A DNA stretch of 64,000 bases, taken from contig NZ_JAAAGB010000007.1 in assembly GCF_010586825.1 (NCBI RefSeq), forward strand, positions 62,001 through 126,000. The letters run 5' to 3'. Below the pieces are notes generated by a model, which made no database searches, had not been told where the DNA came from, and saw only the letters and a program-made list of their open reading frames with translations. The DNA comes from Draconibacterium mangrovi. Lineage in GTDB: Bacteria; Bacteroidota; Bacteroidia; Bacteroidales; Prolixibacteraceae. Shown piece by piece: positions 1 to 7,738 of the stretch. Every line of letters begins with the position of its first letter. The first letter of the stretch is position 1. The position numbers and the translations under genes are program-made.

Positions 1-1
1 A

Positions 2-2905
2 GAGGTAAATGCTGTAATGGAAGCAGATTTAGTTGGTATTGATGAAGTTGTGGTAACAGCAATGGGGGTTTCAAGGCAGAAAAAATCCATTGGTTACGCT
101 TCTACTTCGGTAGGAGGAGATGAAATTAGTGAAGCTAAAGTAGTAAACCCAATGAATGCTTTACAAGGTAAAGTTGCAGGGGTAGACATTTCTTCAGCTC
201 CCGGACCAGGTGCTACTCAGAATGTTATTATCAGGGGGGCTTCTTCATTTGGTAGTAACCAGCCTTTATATGTTATCGATGGAGTACCGATTACAAACTC
301 TCAGGTAACCACGGGTAGTGCTCTTAATAATAACGTTGACTTTGGTTCAGGTTTAAATGCTGTTAACCCTGATGATATTCAGAATATGACAGTTTTGAAA
401 GGAGCTGCTGCAACTGCGTTATATGGTTCACGTGCTGCTAATGGAGTTATTTTAATAACTACTAAATCAGGGACCAATACTGATGGACAGATGAAAATTA
501 GCTATGACGGTTCTGTTTCGATGTTAAGAGTAGGACGTATTCCTGAAAGACAAGATGAGTTTGGTCAAGGATGGAGTGGACATCATGCTTTAGATGAAAA
601 CGGTAACTGGGGACCTAGATACGATGGAAGTGACCGTGTATGGGGTTATGTTATCGACAATAGTCAACAGATTAAACCATATTCTTTTGTTGAATCAAGA
701 ATTCGTGATTTTTATGATTTTGGATTGAGCCATAAAAATTCTGTTTCAGCCTCAGGAGGTAATGAGAATACCACCTATTTTATGTCATTCTCGCACAACG
801 ATGTGGATGGTGTTATGCCTGAGGATGTTGATACCTACAAACGATCAACTCTTTCAACTAAAGGAAGTCATAAATGGGGAAAGATTAACCTTACATCTTC
901 AGTGAATTACAGTAATGAAAAAACGAAGGCCGTTCCATCAGGTCAGGGAAGTTCTGTATTCAGAAGTCTTTGGGAAATACCGGAGGATTACTCCATTGTT
1001 GACTTAAAAGATTACAAAAGTAAGTTTAATAACTTAAACAATTATTTTACGCCTTATGGTGTTAATCCATATTTCTCATTGTTTGAAAATGGATCAGAGC
1101 AAGTACGCCACAAAGTGTATGGTAAAGTTCAGGCAGACATTAATATTACCAATGAGCTGTTATTGACTTACCGTTTTGGAGCCGACCTTGAAAGTACGAA
1201 TACCGAAGCCTGGCAGGCTAAAATTGATATTCCTACGGACGCACCAAGTTACAACGATCAAAAAAATCAGCCGGGTAATTATAGTGTAAATAAGCGTACC
1301 CGTTACGAAACAAACCATGATGCTTTCCTGAATTACACCAAAGATTTATCTGAAAAATTAAACTTGAATGCACTGGTTGGTATTAACTTTAACCAACGTG
1401 GATACACCCGTGTTGGTGGCGAAGTTCTGGCATTGGATGTTCCTGGGTACTATAATCTAACTAACGGATTGGCAGACCCAATTGCATCTCAATACAAAAT
1501 GGAGAGAAGATTGTTTGGTGCCTTTGGAAATGTTGAATTAGGTTACAACGATTATTTGTATGTAACGCTTACTGCACGTAACGACTGGTCATCAACATTA
1601 CCAGCAGGCGAAAATAGTTACTTCTACCCTGGTGCAACAGCAAGTTTGGTGCTTTCTGAGATGGCCAAGAAAATGGATATGGAATTAGGAGTTATCGACT
1701 TTGCCAAAGCAAGGGTAGCCTATGGTTGGACAGGTAACGACGCTGCCCCATATGTAATTTATCCTGTATTTGAAAAAGGTTATGTTGGCAACCCCGGATA
1801 CCCTAATGTTGATGACCTGGAATTACCATTAAACAGCATTAACTCCTGGATGATCAGTAATCAGTTGGGAAGTCCGAATCTAGCACCTGAGATTACAAAA
1901 GAGTTTGAGGTTGGTTTGGAAATGAATTTCTTTAAGAACAGAATTGGTTTTGATTTCTCTTACTATAACAGACTTACTGATGGTTTGATTAGTAATCAGC
2001 CACTTGATCCAACTTCAGGATATACTTCTATTGTAAGCAACATCGGAGATGTTCGTAACAAAGGTATCGAAGCTCTGTTCTTTGTTTCTCCTGTTCGTAC
2101 CGAAGATTTTGAATGGAAGATGAGTTTTAACTATTCGAAAAACAAAAACAAAGTTGAAACGCTTGCCGAAGGAGAAATCTTCCTTGGTGGATTTGGCGGT
2201 GCAGGTATTGTTGCAATTGAAGGAAAAGAAATGGGACTGTTCAAAACTCAGGTTACACAAACAGTTACTATTGATGGCGTAGAGCACATTGTTGTGGATG
2301 GTAACGGAATGCCGGTTGCAACTGCCGACGAAGTAGTACTGGAAGATAAAAGTGTGAATGAGAAATTCAGAGCAGGTTTTACCAATGACTTTAGTTATAA
2401 AAACTGGTCGTTGGCAGCTACATTTGATCTTCGTTACGGTGGATACATTTATTCTTACCAGAAAGATTATATGGGTTGGACAGGTAGTGGTCCTGAAACT
2501 GTTTATAACAACCGTCAACCATTTGTTATTCCAAACTCGGTTAGGTTGGTAAACGGCGAATATGTTGAAAATGATATACCTGTCGCTTCAACCGATTTAC
2601 ATACATTTTATAGTGCAGGAGGTTTCGAGCAAACCGATAATTTCTTTATCGATCGTTCGTATCTGAAATTAAGAGATATTGTTCTTGCTTATGAGTTGCC
2701 GGCAGGTTTCGCCAAGCGCTTAGGAGTGGCTAAAATAAGAGCATCTGTTGTTGCCAGCAATATTTTGTTGTGGACACCGAAAGAGAATCAATATATCGAT
2801 CCGGAAACCACAACATTTGGTAACGATATTTCTGCGAAATTTGGTGAATTTGGAGCCAACCCAACCAACCAAAGTTATACCTTCGGTTTATCTATAATGT
2901 TTTAA
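2..2905 (+). CDS. SusC/RagA-family TonB-dependent outer-membrane receptor (5' end outside the window)
   Basis: Outer-membrane TonB-dependent transporter that imports oligosaccharides or other large nutrients together with its SusD partner. The frame is already open at base 2 and no start is visible, so the signal peptide and carboxypeptidase-like N-domain lie upstream; about 967 residues are seen. The plug domain follows at once, with the hallmark segments LQGKVAGVDI, NVIIRGASSF, PLYVIDGVPI and AATALYGSRAANGVILITTK. The rest is a long beta-barrel rich in Tyr, Asn and Gly that ends in the typical SYTFGLSIMF, with a C-terminal aromatic. The SusD gene starts 19 bases downstream, so the two are co-transcribed. 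The family is certain; the substrate cannot be inferred because no glycosidase, lyase or sulfatase lies nearby. Confidence 0.95.
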   Translation, partial: EVNAVMEADLVGIDEVVVTAMGVSRQKKSIGYASTSVGGDEISEAKVVNPMNALQGKVAGVDISSAPGPGATQNVIIRGASSFGSNQPLYVIDGVPITNSQVTTGSALNNNVDFGSGLNAVNPDDIQNMTVLKGAAATALYGSRAANGVILITTKSGTNTDGQMKISYDGSVSMLRVGRIPERQDEFGQGWSGHHALDENGNWGPRYDGSDRVWGYVIDNSQQIKPYSFVESRIRDFYDFGLSHKNSVSASGGNENTTYFMSFSHNDVDGVMPEDVDTYKRSTLSTKGSHKWGKINLTSSVNYSNEKTKAVPSGQGSSVFRSLWEIPEDYSIVDLKDYKSKFNNLNNYFTPYGVNPYFSLFENGSEQVRHKVYGKVQADINITNELLLTYRFGADLESTNTEAWQAKIDIPTDAPSYNDQKNQPGNYSVNKRTRYETNHDAFLNYTKDLSEKLNLNALVGINFNQRGYTRVGGEVLALDVPGYYNLTNGLADPIASQYKMERRLFGAFGNVELGYNDYLYVTLTARNDWSSTLPAGENSYFYPGATASLVLSEMAKKMDMELGVIDFAKARVAYGWTGNDAAPYVIYPVFEKGYVGNPGYPNVDDLELPLNSINSWMISNQLGSPNLAPEITKEFEVGLEMNFFKNRIGFDFSYYNRLTDGLISNQPLDPTSGYTSIVSNIGDVRNKGIEALFFVSPVRTEDFEWKMSFNYSKNKNKVETLAEGEIFLGGFGGAGIVAIEGKEMGLFKTQVTQTVTIDGVEHIVVDGNGMPVATADEVVLEDKSVNEKFRAGFTNDFSYKNWSLAATFDLRYGGYIYSYQKDYMGWTGSGPETVYNNRQPFVIPNSVRLVNGEYVENDIPVASTDLHTFYSAGGFEQTDNFFIDRSYLKLRDIVLAYELPAGFAKRLGVAKIRASVVASNILLWTPKENQYIDPETTTFGNDISAKFGEFGANPTNQSYTFGLSIMF

Positions 2906-2924
2906 TATCGAAAACGAAATTATT

Positions 2925-4436
2925 ATGAAATTCAAAAAAATTATATATATGTTATTCATTGCAATCTCTGCCAGTTTAGTAGGGTGTGATGAATGGTTGG
3001 ATGTAAATAAAGATCCAAACAACTTAAGTGAACTAACAAGTCCGGAAGCAGTTATGCCGGTTGCTCAGTTAGCTATCGGAAATGCTTTAATGGGCTGGGA
3101 CATGGGATTTGCAGGAGCTCTTTGGTCGCAATACTGGACTCAAGACCATACTTCTTCTCAGTTTAAGTTTTTAGATGAGTACGACGAAACAAGTTTCTCG
3201 ACTGCTTATACCAATTTAGTGCCTTTTGCACTGAATGACTTGAAAGCAATAAAAGCTAACTCAGAAGTTGGTTCAGGCCATTATCTGGTTGCCGAAGCCC
3301 TTTCAATTTATACATGGCAGGTAATTACCGACACATGGGGTGATATTCCATATTTCGACGCTTTGAAAGGGGATGAAGGTTTATTTTCTCCAAAATTCGA
3401 TTCGCAAGAGCAAATTTATGCCGACTTACTGGCACGAGTAGATGCTTTGCTCGAAATGAATTTTTCGAGTGCAGATATCAGCGATGATTACGACTTTATT
3501 TATAATGGTAATGTTAGCGCCTGGGTGGCTTTTACCAAATCTTTGAAGCTGAAATTAATGCTGCGTTTATCCGAAACTTCCGGATATAATAATGCCGAAG
3601 TACTTGTATTTGCAAAAGAGGGTGGCTTTATAACTGAAACAGCTAAAATAAGTGGTGAAATTTGGGAACCAAAGGATGGTAAACGTCATCCTATGGTTGA
3701 ATTTGACGATGCGGGTTATTTCGATAACGTTATTGCAAGTAAAACTATCATCGAATTTTTGAACACAAATAGTGATCCGCGAATTGGAAGTTTATTCACA
3801 GCTACTTCTGCAGGTACTTATGTTGGTTCAATCCAAGGCGATTTTGCTTACGATGGAGATACCGATGGAAATGGAACGGCTGATCAGGACGAGGAATACA
3901 GTTTAGTAGAATTTGATAATAAGTCAGATCTGATTCTGATGTCTACGTGGGAAGTAAATTTCTATTTGGCTGAAGTTTATGCACGTGCAGGTGATTCAGC
4001 TGCAAAAAGCTATTACGATGCTGCTGTTCAGGCTTCGTTAGACTACTGGGGTGTAAGTGGTTCTGTTACCGGAGCTGGAGAATATGCAGAATGGCCTGCA
4101 GGAACTGTTGAAGAAAACATTAAAGCCATTGCAATGCAGAAATGGGTAGCTTATTGTAAGGTTCAGCACATTGAATCTTTTATTGAGCGAAATCGTACTA
4201 AATACCCTTCAGTAAATGCTGTGGAGATTAAAACTCCTACAGATCGTACCGATGTATACCTTAATTTCCCTGTTGGCGATTTTACTATTTCTGTAGCAGG
4301 ACTTGGTAAATTGAGTAGTAACTTACCTTCTTCTCCAATTTACCCGAATGCTGTTATTACCAGAAATACGAATAAGCCTCAGCAAAAAACAAGCTTGGGA
4401 CAGAAAGTTTGGTGGGATCAGAAGTCAGGAAAATAG
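2925..4436 (+). CDS. SusD/RagB-family nutrient-binding outer-membrane lipoprotein
   Basis: Surface lipoprotein that forms a lid over the SusC barrel and captures ligand. The signal peptide ends in a lipobox with Cys21 (SLVGC), followed by the typical SusD start EWLDVNKDPN. The protein is 503 residues, the usual family length, and is closest in pattern to the SusD-like_2 type (VAEALSIYTWQVITDTWGD, then VNFYLAEVYARAG near the C-terminal third). It lies 19 bases after susC and 22 bases before the next lipoprotein gene, which points to one transcript. The protein is helix-rich with TPR-like repeats, as expected. Ligand unknown. Confidence 0.95.
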   Translation: MKFKKIIYMLFIAISASLVGCDEWLDVNKDPNNLSELTSPEAVMPVAQLAIGNALMGWDMGFAGALWSQYWTQDHTSSQFKFLDEYDETSFSTAYTNLVPFALNDLKAIKANSEVGSGHYLVAEALSIYTWQVITDTWGDIPYFDALKGDEGLFSPKFDSQEQIYADLLARVDALLEMNFSSADISDDYDFIYNGNVSAWVAFTKSLKLKLMLRLSETSGYNNAEVLVFAKEGGFITETAKISGEIWEPKDGKRHPMVEFDDAGYFDNVIASKTIIEFLNTNSDPRIGSLFTATSAGTYVGSIQGDFAYDGDTDGNGTADQDEEYSLVEFDNKSDLILMSTWEVNFYLAEVYARAGDSAAKSYYDAAVQASLDYWGVSGSVTGAGEYAEWPAGTVEENIKAIAMQKWVAYCKVQHIESFIERNRTKYPSVNAVEIKTPTDRTDVYLNFPVGDFTISVAGLGKLSSNLPSSPIYPNAVITRNTNKPQQKTSLGQKVWWDQKSGK

Positions 4437-4458
4437 TGAACTTTTAAATTGAATAGAA

Positions 4459-5151
4459 ATGAAGAATATATATAAAATATTTAGTTTATTCCTACTCATT
4501 GGAACGCTGATGAGTTGCGAAAAAGATTCTGAAGATATCTCCAGAATAACCTATTATGTAGATATTGTTTTGGAAGGAGAATCTTCTGTTGCCATAGCTT
4601 TAGGAGAGCAGTATGCAGAACCGGGATATACCGCAATGGAAGGTGAAAACGATGTGAGTGAGAGTGTTGAAATTATATCAAACGTTGATAACAACCAAAT
4701 TGGAGTGTACCAGGTTAGTTATTCTGCAACAAATCAGGATGGCTTTTCTTCATCAACTGAAAGAACAGTTGTCGTATATGACCCCGCAGCTCCTGATGTG
4801 GATTTATCAGGTACATACAATACAAGTGTTGTAAGAACGGAATCAGATGGCTCGAATCCTCGCCCAAGAAGCTCAAGTATTGAAATTACTAAAGTAGGTA
4901 ACGGAGTATTCTATGTAAACTGTTTGTTGGGATATTACTATGCCGCAGGTTATGGCCCGGCATACGCAATGACAGGTTATATTAGCTTGAATGCCGATAA
5001 CACATTTTCTTTGATTACCAGTCATGTTCAAGGTTGGGGTGATGGATTGGAAGCATTTAATAACGGAACATATAACGCAACAACCGGAGAATTATACTGG
5101 GAGTCGATATATGCCGGATCCGATATTTTTGCAGCAACCTGCACAAAGTAA
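4459..5151 (+). CDS. surface lipoprotein with DUF5011-like immunoglobulin domain (DUF5012 type)
   Basis: A 230-residue lipoprotein with lipobox Cys20 (TLMSC). Residues about 35-108 look like a DUF5011/HYR-type Ig-like beta-sandwich (AEPGYTA, then VGVYQVSYSATNQDG-like spacing and TVVVYD at the end). Residues 115-230 form a second beta-rich domain beginning DLSGTYNTSVVR, of the kind seen in small lipoproteins that accompany SusC/SusD. Such proteins often act as surface glycan-binding or accessory proteins. Here the role is inferred only from position. It is part of the susCD operon, between susD and another small lipoprotein gene. Confidence 0.75.
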   Translation: MKNIYKIFSLFLLIGTLMSCEKDSEDISRITYYVDIVLEGESSVAIALGEQYAEPGYTAMEGENDVSESVEIISNVDNNQIGVYQVSYSATNQDGFSSSTERTVVVYDPAAPDVDLSGTYNTSVVRTESDGSNPRPRSSSIEITKVGNGVFYVNCLLGYYYAAGYGPAYAMTGYISLNADNTFSLITSHVQGWGDGLEAFNNGTYNATTGELYWESIYAGSDIFAATCTK

Positions 5152-5183
5152 TTTAATTTTTAATAGATAAAACTGAAATAGAA

Positions 5184-5699
5184 ATGAAAAGCTTAATAAA
5201 TAAAATTTTAGGTTTATCCCTGCTTCTGGTTCTTTTTGCATGTCAGGAGGACCCGGATATTTGGGATAGCTCAACAGTTGCGCTTGATGGTAACTGGTAT
5301 GTTACTTATGATCATGAGGTGTATGGAGTTGACGCTTTTGGTGTAGGTTATACACCTGTTTATACCTATAACACCGCTGCTGATAACGGACAAGAAATAT
5401 GGTTGTCGGACGATGATAACTTTTGGAGCTATAAAGTTCGTATTCCTGCCAACCCTGAAGCCGGAACATTTGGTAGTTCAGAGGTAGTAACAAGCGTTGT
5501 TGATGGTTATGAAATTCAGGTAAAGATTGAAAACGGACAAATCTTTCCTGCAGCAGTTGAATTGCCTTCAGGTGTAATGGCCGATAGTATCTATTTTGAG
5601 GTTTGGTTTGAAGACCTTGAAGATGCTACTGGAATTGCTAATGACAAATTAATGGTTAGTGGTTATCGTCAGACTGGTTTTACAGAAGATGAGCATTAA
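5184..5699 (+). CDS. small lipoprotein of the lipid-binding/lipocalin-like type found with SusCD
   Basis: A 171-residue lipoprotein with lipobox Cys20 (VLFAC). The mature part reads as a small beta-barrel: LDGNWYVTYDHEV near the start (the GxW pattern seen in lipocalin-like folds), then alternating hydrophobic strands and a C-terminal VSGYRQTGFTED. This matches what I know of the Bacteroidetes Lipid_bd family (PF12888), which commonly sits last in SusCD operons. It is 32 bases after the preceding gene and is followed by a strong terminator, so it closes the operon. The family name comes from pattern memory; the ligand is unknown. Confidence 0.7.
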   Translation: MKSLINKILGLSLLLVLFACQEDPDIWDSSTVALDGNWYVTYDHEVYGVDAFGVGYTPVYTYNTAADNGQEIWLSDDDNFWSYKVRIPANPEAGTFGSSEVVTSVVDGYEIQVKIENGQIFPAAVELPSGVMADSIYFEVWFEDLEDATGIANDKLMVSGYRQTGFTEDEH

Positions 5700-5721
5700 T
5701 AAAAAGTCAAGATTATAGAAA

Positions 5722-5756
5722 AGGCCGCTTCATTAATTTGAAGCGGCTTTTTATTT
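5722..5756 (+). terminator. intrinsic terminator of the susCD operon
   Basis: A 9-bp stem (GCCGCTTCA at 5724-5732 pairing with TGAAGCGGC at 5739-5747) is followed by a T-rich tail, 25 bases after the last gene. Confidence 0.85.
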
Positions 5757-5799
5757 TCTCAAAGTCTTATGAAAATTAATAGCAAAATTTTCTTCAAGT

Positions 5800-5877
5800 T
5801 TTATTGACTCACCCTGATTGTGCCTTCGACACAATCGTCCCGCTCTGCGTGCAGAGAGGGAGTGAGAGAGAGTTTGC
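5800..5877 (+). repeat. 78-bp dispersed hairpin element, copy 1
   Basis: The first 41 bases (5800-5840) are identical to the reverse complement of 21650-21690, and the rest is similar. The element holds two hairpins: GATTGTG/CACAATC at about 5816-5836, and a second one with CTCTGC-GT-GCAGAG at its tip. It lies between a terminator and the tandem array and contains no gene. It looks like a REP/MITE-like intergenic repeat; its family is unknown to me. Confidence 0.75.
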
Positions 5878-6039
5878 AAAAAATCGTTTAAATTTCATTC
5901 CAATTAGTGATTCCCTTGAAGCATGACTGTTTCATTCAGCAGGTTATTACAAGTCACCTGCTGAATTTTTTTAGGAGGTAAGGGATAATAATTGGCTTAA
6001 CTTGCTAATAACAAAAGCTTCCCATTGATCATTTTGTTA

Positions 6040-6475
6040 CCGTCGTAGCCGTACGAAAGCTTCACCGACTCCTATATAGTGCTTTCGCAGGCGTACGCTG
6101 CCATCAAATAGTTCTATTTACTGCTTTCGTAAGGCTACGAAAGCCTCACCGTGTTCTCAAAAGTCCTTTCGTACTGCTACGAAAGCTTCCCAGAGTTCTA
6201 TTTACTGCTTTCGAAGGCGTACGCTGCCATCAAATAGTTCTATTTACTGCTTTCGTAAGGCTACGAAAGCCTCACCTTGTTCTCAAAAATCCTTTCGTAC
6301 TGCTACGAAAGCTTCCCCGAGTCCTATTTACTGCTTTCGAAGGCGTACGCTGCCATCAAATAGTTCTATTTACTGCTTTCGTAGTGCTGCGAAAGCTCCA
6401 CCGTGTTCTCAAAAGTCCTTTCGTACTGCTACGAAAGCTTCCCCGAGTCCTATTTACCGCTTTCGTAGACGTAAT
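6040..6475 (+). repeat. tandem array of 42-bp palindromic units in a 126-bp higher-order repeat
   Basis: The core CTTTCG recurs at 6082, 6124, 6166, 6208, 6250, 6292, 6334, 6376, 6418 and 6460, always exactly 42 bases apart, with a degenerate unit from 6040. The units are of three types that alternate C-A-B: A has the hairpin CTTTCGTA-AGGC-TACGAAAG, B has CTTTCGTA-CTGC-TACGAAAG, and C has the palindrome GCGTACGC. Same-type units 126 bases apart are nearly identical, whereas neighbouring units differ, so the block grew by duplicating 126-bp trimers. The last C unit decays after about 16 bases. No start codon opens a frame at its beginning. Confidence 0.95.
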
Positions 6476-6500
6476 AAAAAAATAACGAAACCTTTAACGA

Positions 6501-6537
6501 AAAGCACAAAAAAAGACCGTCTCAAAACGAAACGGCC
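6501..6537 (-). terminator. intrinsic terminator of fabI
   Basis: Read on the minus strand, a 9-bp stem (6529-6537 with 6515-6523, including two G-U pairs) and a 5-base loop are followed by a run of T (the A run at 6508-6514). It lies 24 bases past the fabI stop codon. Confidence 0.8.
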
Positions 6538-6560
6538 TTACTTTTTACTTTTTGTTTTTA

Positions 6561-7436
6561 TTAGTCGTAGCGATGTTCATCTGCGCTAGGCCTATCACTA
6601 TCGCACGCACATATTTTATCCAATCCTTTTTCGTATTGCTCCAGTGCACGCAGGCTCATTCCCATGTTCGAGAATCCACCGTCGTGGAAAAGGTTTTGCA
6701 TGGTTACTTTTTTCGTCAAATCAGAGAAAAGAGTTATACAGTAATCGGCACATTCATCACCGGTTGCATTACCAAGTGGCGACATTCTTTCCGAGAAGTC
6801 CAACAAACGGTCGAAACCTTTTACTCCGTTTCCGGCAGTGGTAATGGTTGGCGACTGCGAAATGGTATTTACCCTAACGTTACGCTCACGGCCATAAATA
6901 TAACCGAAACTACGGGCAATCGATTCCAGCAATGCTTTTGCATCGGCCATGTCGTTGTAACCAAAGAACGAACGCTGTGCCGCAACATACGACAAGGCAA
7001 CTACCGATCCCCATTCATTAATGGCATCCAGTTTACGTGCCACCTGAAGTACTTTGTGAAAAGACACTGCAGACACATCGAGGGTTTTGTCCAGGTAGTT
7101 ATAATCCAAATCACTGTAATGGCGTCCCTTTCTTACGTTTGGCGACATACCAATAGAGTGTAAAATGAAGTCGATTTTGCCACCTAAAACCTCCATCGAT
7201 TTTTTGATCAGGTTTTCCAGATCCTCAACATTGGTTGCATCGGCACCAATAACTTCAGCATTAATTTGCTCTCCCAATTGATTTGTTTCGCCCATACGAA
7301 TGGCAACCGGGGTATTTGATAATGTCACTGTGGCTCCTTCTTCATGTGCTCTTACTGCCACTTTCCAGGCAATTGAATCGGGATTTAGTGCCCCGAATAT
7401 AATTCCCCTTTTTCCTTTTAGTAAATTGTTACTCAT
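6561..7436 (-). CDS. fabI: enoyl-[acyl-carrier-protein] reductase (NADH), FabI
   Basis: Catalyses the last reduction of each fatty-acid elongation cycle (trans-2-enoyl-ACP to acyl-ACP) in the cytoplasm and is the triclosan-target type of enoyl reductase. The 291-residue protein has the FabI-type Rossmann start KGKRGIIFGALNPDSIAW, the segment LHSIGMSPN, and the catalytic pair Tyr150 and Tyr160 with Lys167 (Y-x6-K in YNDMADAK). Near the end is LFHDGGFSNMGMS, as in other FabI proteins. It is transcribed alone, with its own terminator. The leader contains a perfect 9-bp inverted repeat just before the start codon and a -7 element near 7543-7550. A Cys/charged tail beyond residue 272 is slightly longer than in E. 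coli FabI. Confidence 0.95.
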   Translation of the reverse strand: MSNNLLKGKRGIIFGALNPDSIAWKVAVRAHEEGATVTLSNTPVAIRMGETNQLGEQINAEVIGADATNVEDLENLIKKSMEVLGGKIDFILHSIGMSPNVRKGRHYSDLDYNYLDKTLDVSAVSFHKVLQVARKLDAINEWGSVVALSYVAAQRSFFGYNDMADAKALLESIARSFGYIYGRERNVRVNTISQSPTITTAGNGVKGFDRLLDFSERMSPLGNATGDECADYCITLFSDLTKKVTMQNLFHDGGFSNMGMSLRALEQYEKGLDKICACDSDRPSADEHRYD

Positions 7437-7453
7437 AATTTGTTTTTATGAAA

Positions 7454-7476
7454 CGTGTATGCCATTAGCATACACG
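7454..7476 (-). promoter_or_regulatory. perfect inverted repeat in the fabI leader
   Basis: CGTGTATGC at 7454-7462 and GCATACACG at 7468-7476 flank a 5-base loop, 17 bases upstream of the fabI ATG. It could act as an operator or as an RNA hairpin in the 5' leader. The structure is seen directly; the function is not known. Confidence 0.6.
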
Positions 7477-7542
7477 ACAATGATTATAAACAAGCGAAAT
7501 TCATCTGTTACTATAAAATATATGCAGATAAAAATTCGCCTG

Positions 7543-7550
7543 CAAAGTTA
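7543..7550 (-). promoter_or_regulatory. candidate -7 promoter element of fabI
   Basis: On the minus strand this reads TAACTTTG, an exact match to the Bacteroidetes -7 consensus TAnnTTTG, about 107 bases before the start codon. No clear -33 TTTG is seen at the usual 19-base spacing. Confidence 0.4.
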
Positions 7551-7684
7551 ATTCAGTTTAAATAAATTATTCACGAATGATCATTTTTCAGCTGTTAAGT
7601 CTGCTTTTTTAACTTTTCTCATCGAATTTTGTTCAATAACATTCGAAAATATGAATGATAATCGCGAAAAGCTGTGTTATAATC

Positions 7685-7715
7685 TTTCAAATAGCAGTTG
7701 CTTTTTTTAGCTTTG
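7685..7715 (+). promoter_or_regulatory. candidate promoter of the M49-like gene
   Basis: TTTC at 7685-7688, a 19-base spacer and TAGCTTTG at 7708-7715 fit the Bacteroidetes TTTG-N19-TAnnTTTG promoter with one mismatch, 23 bases before the ATG at 7739. Confidence 0.5.
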
Positions 7716-7738
7716 AAAGCAAATAAAAACTGTTACCT

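Noticed and set aside
6040-6475. CRISPR array
   Set aside because: Repeats are continuous with no unique spacers, and no cas gene is nearby.
6552-7163. 203-residue open frame antisense to fabI
   Set aside because: It is the mirror of the fabI coding sequence; codon structure and motifs belong to the minus strand.
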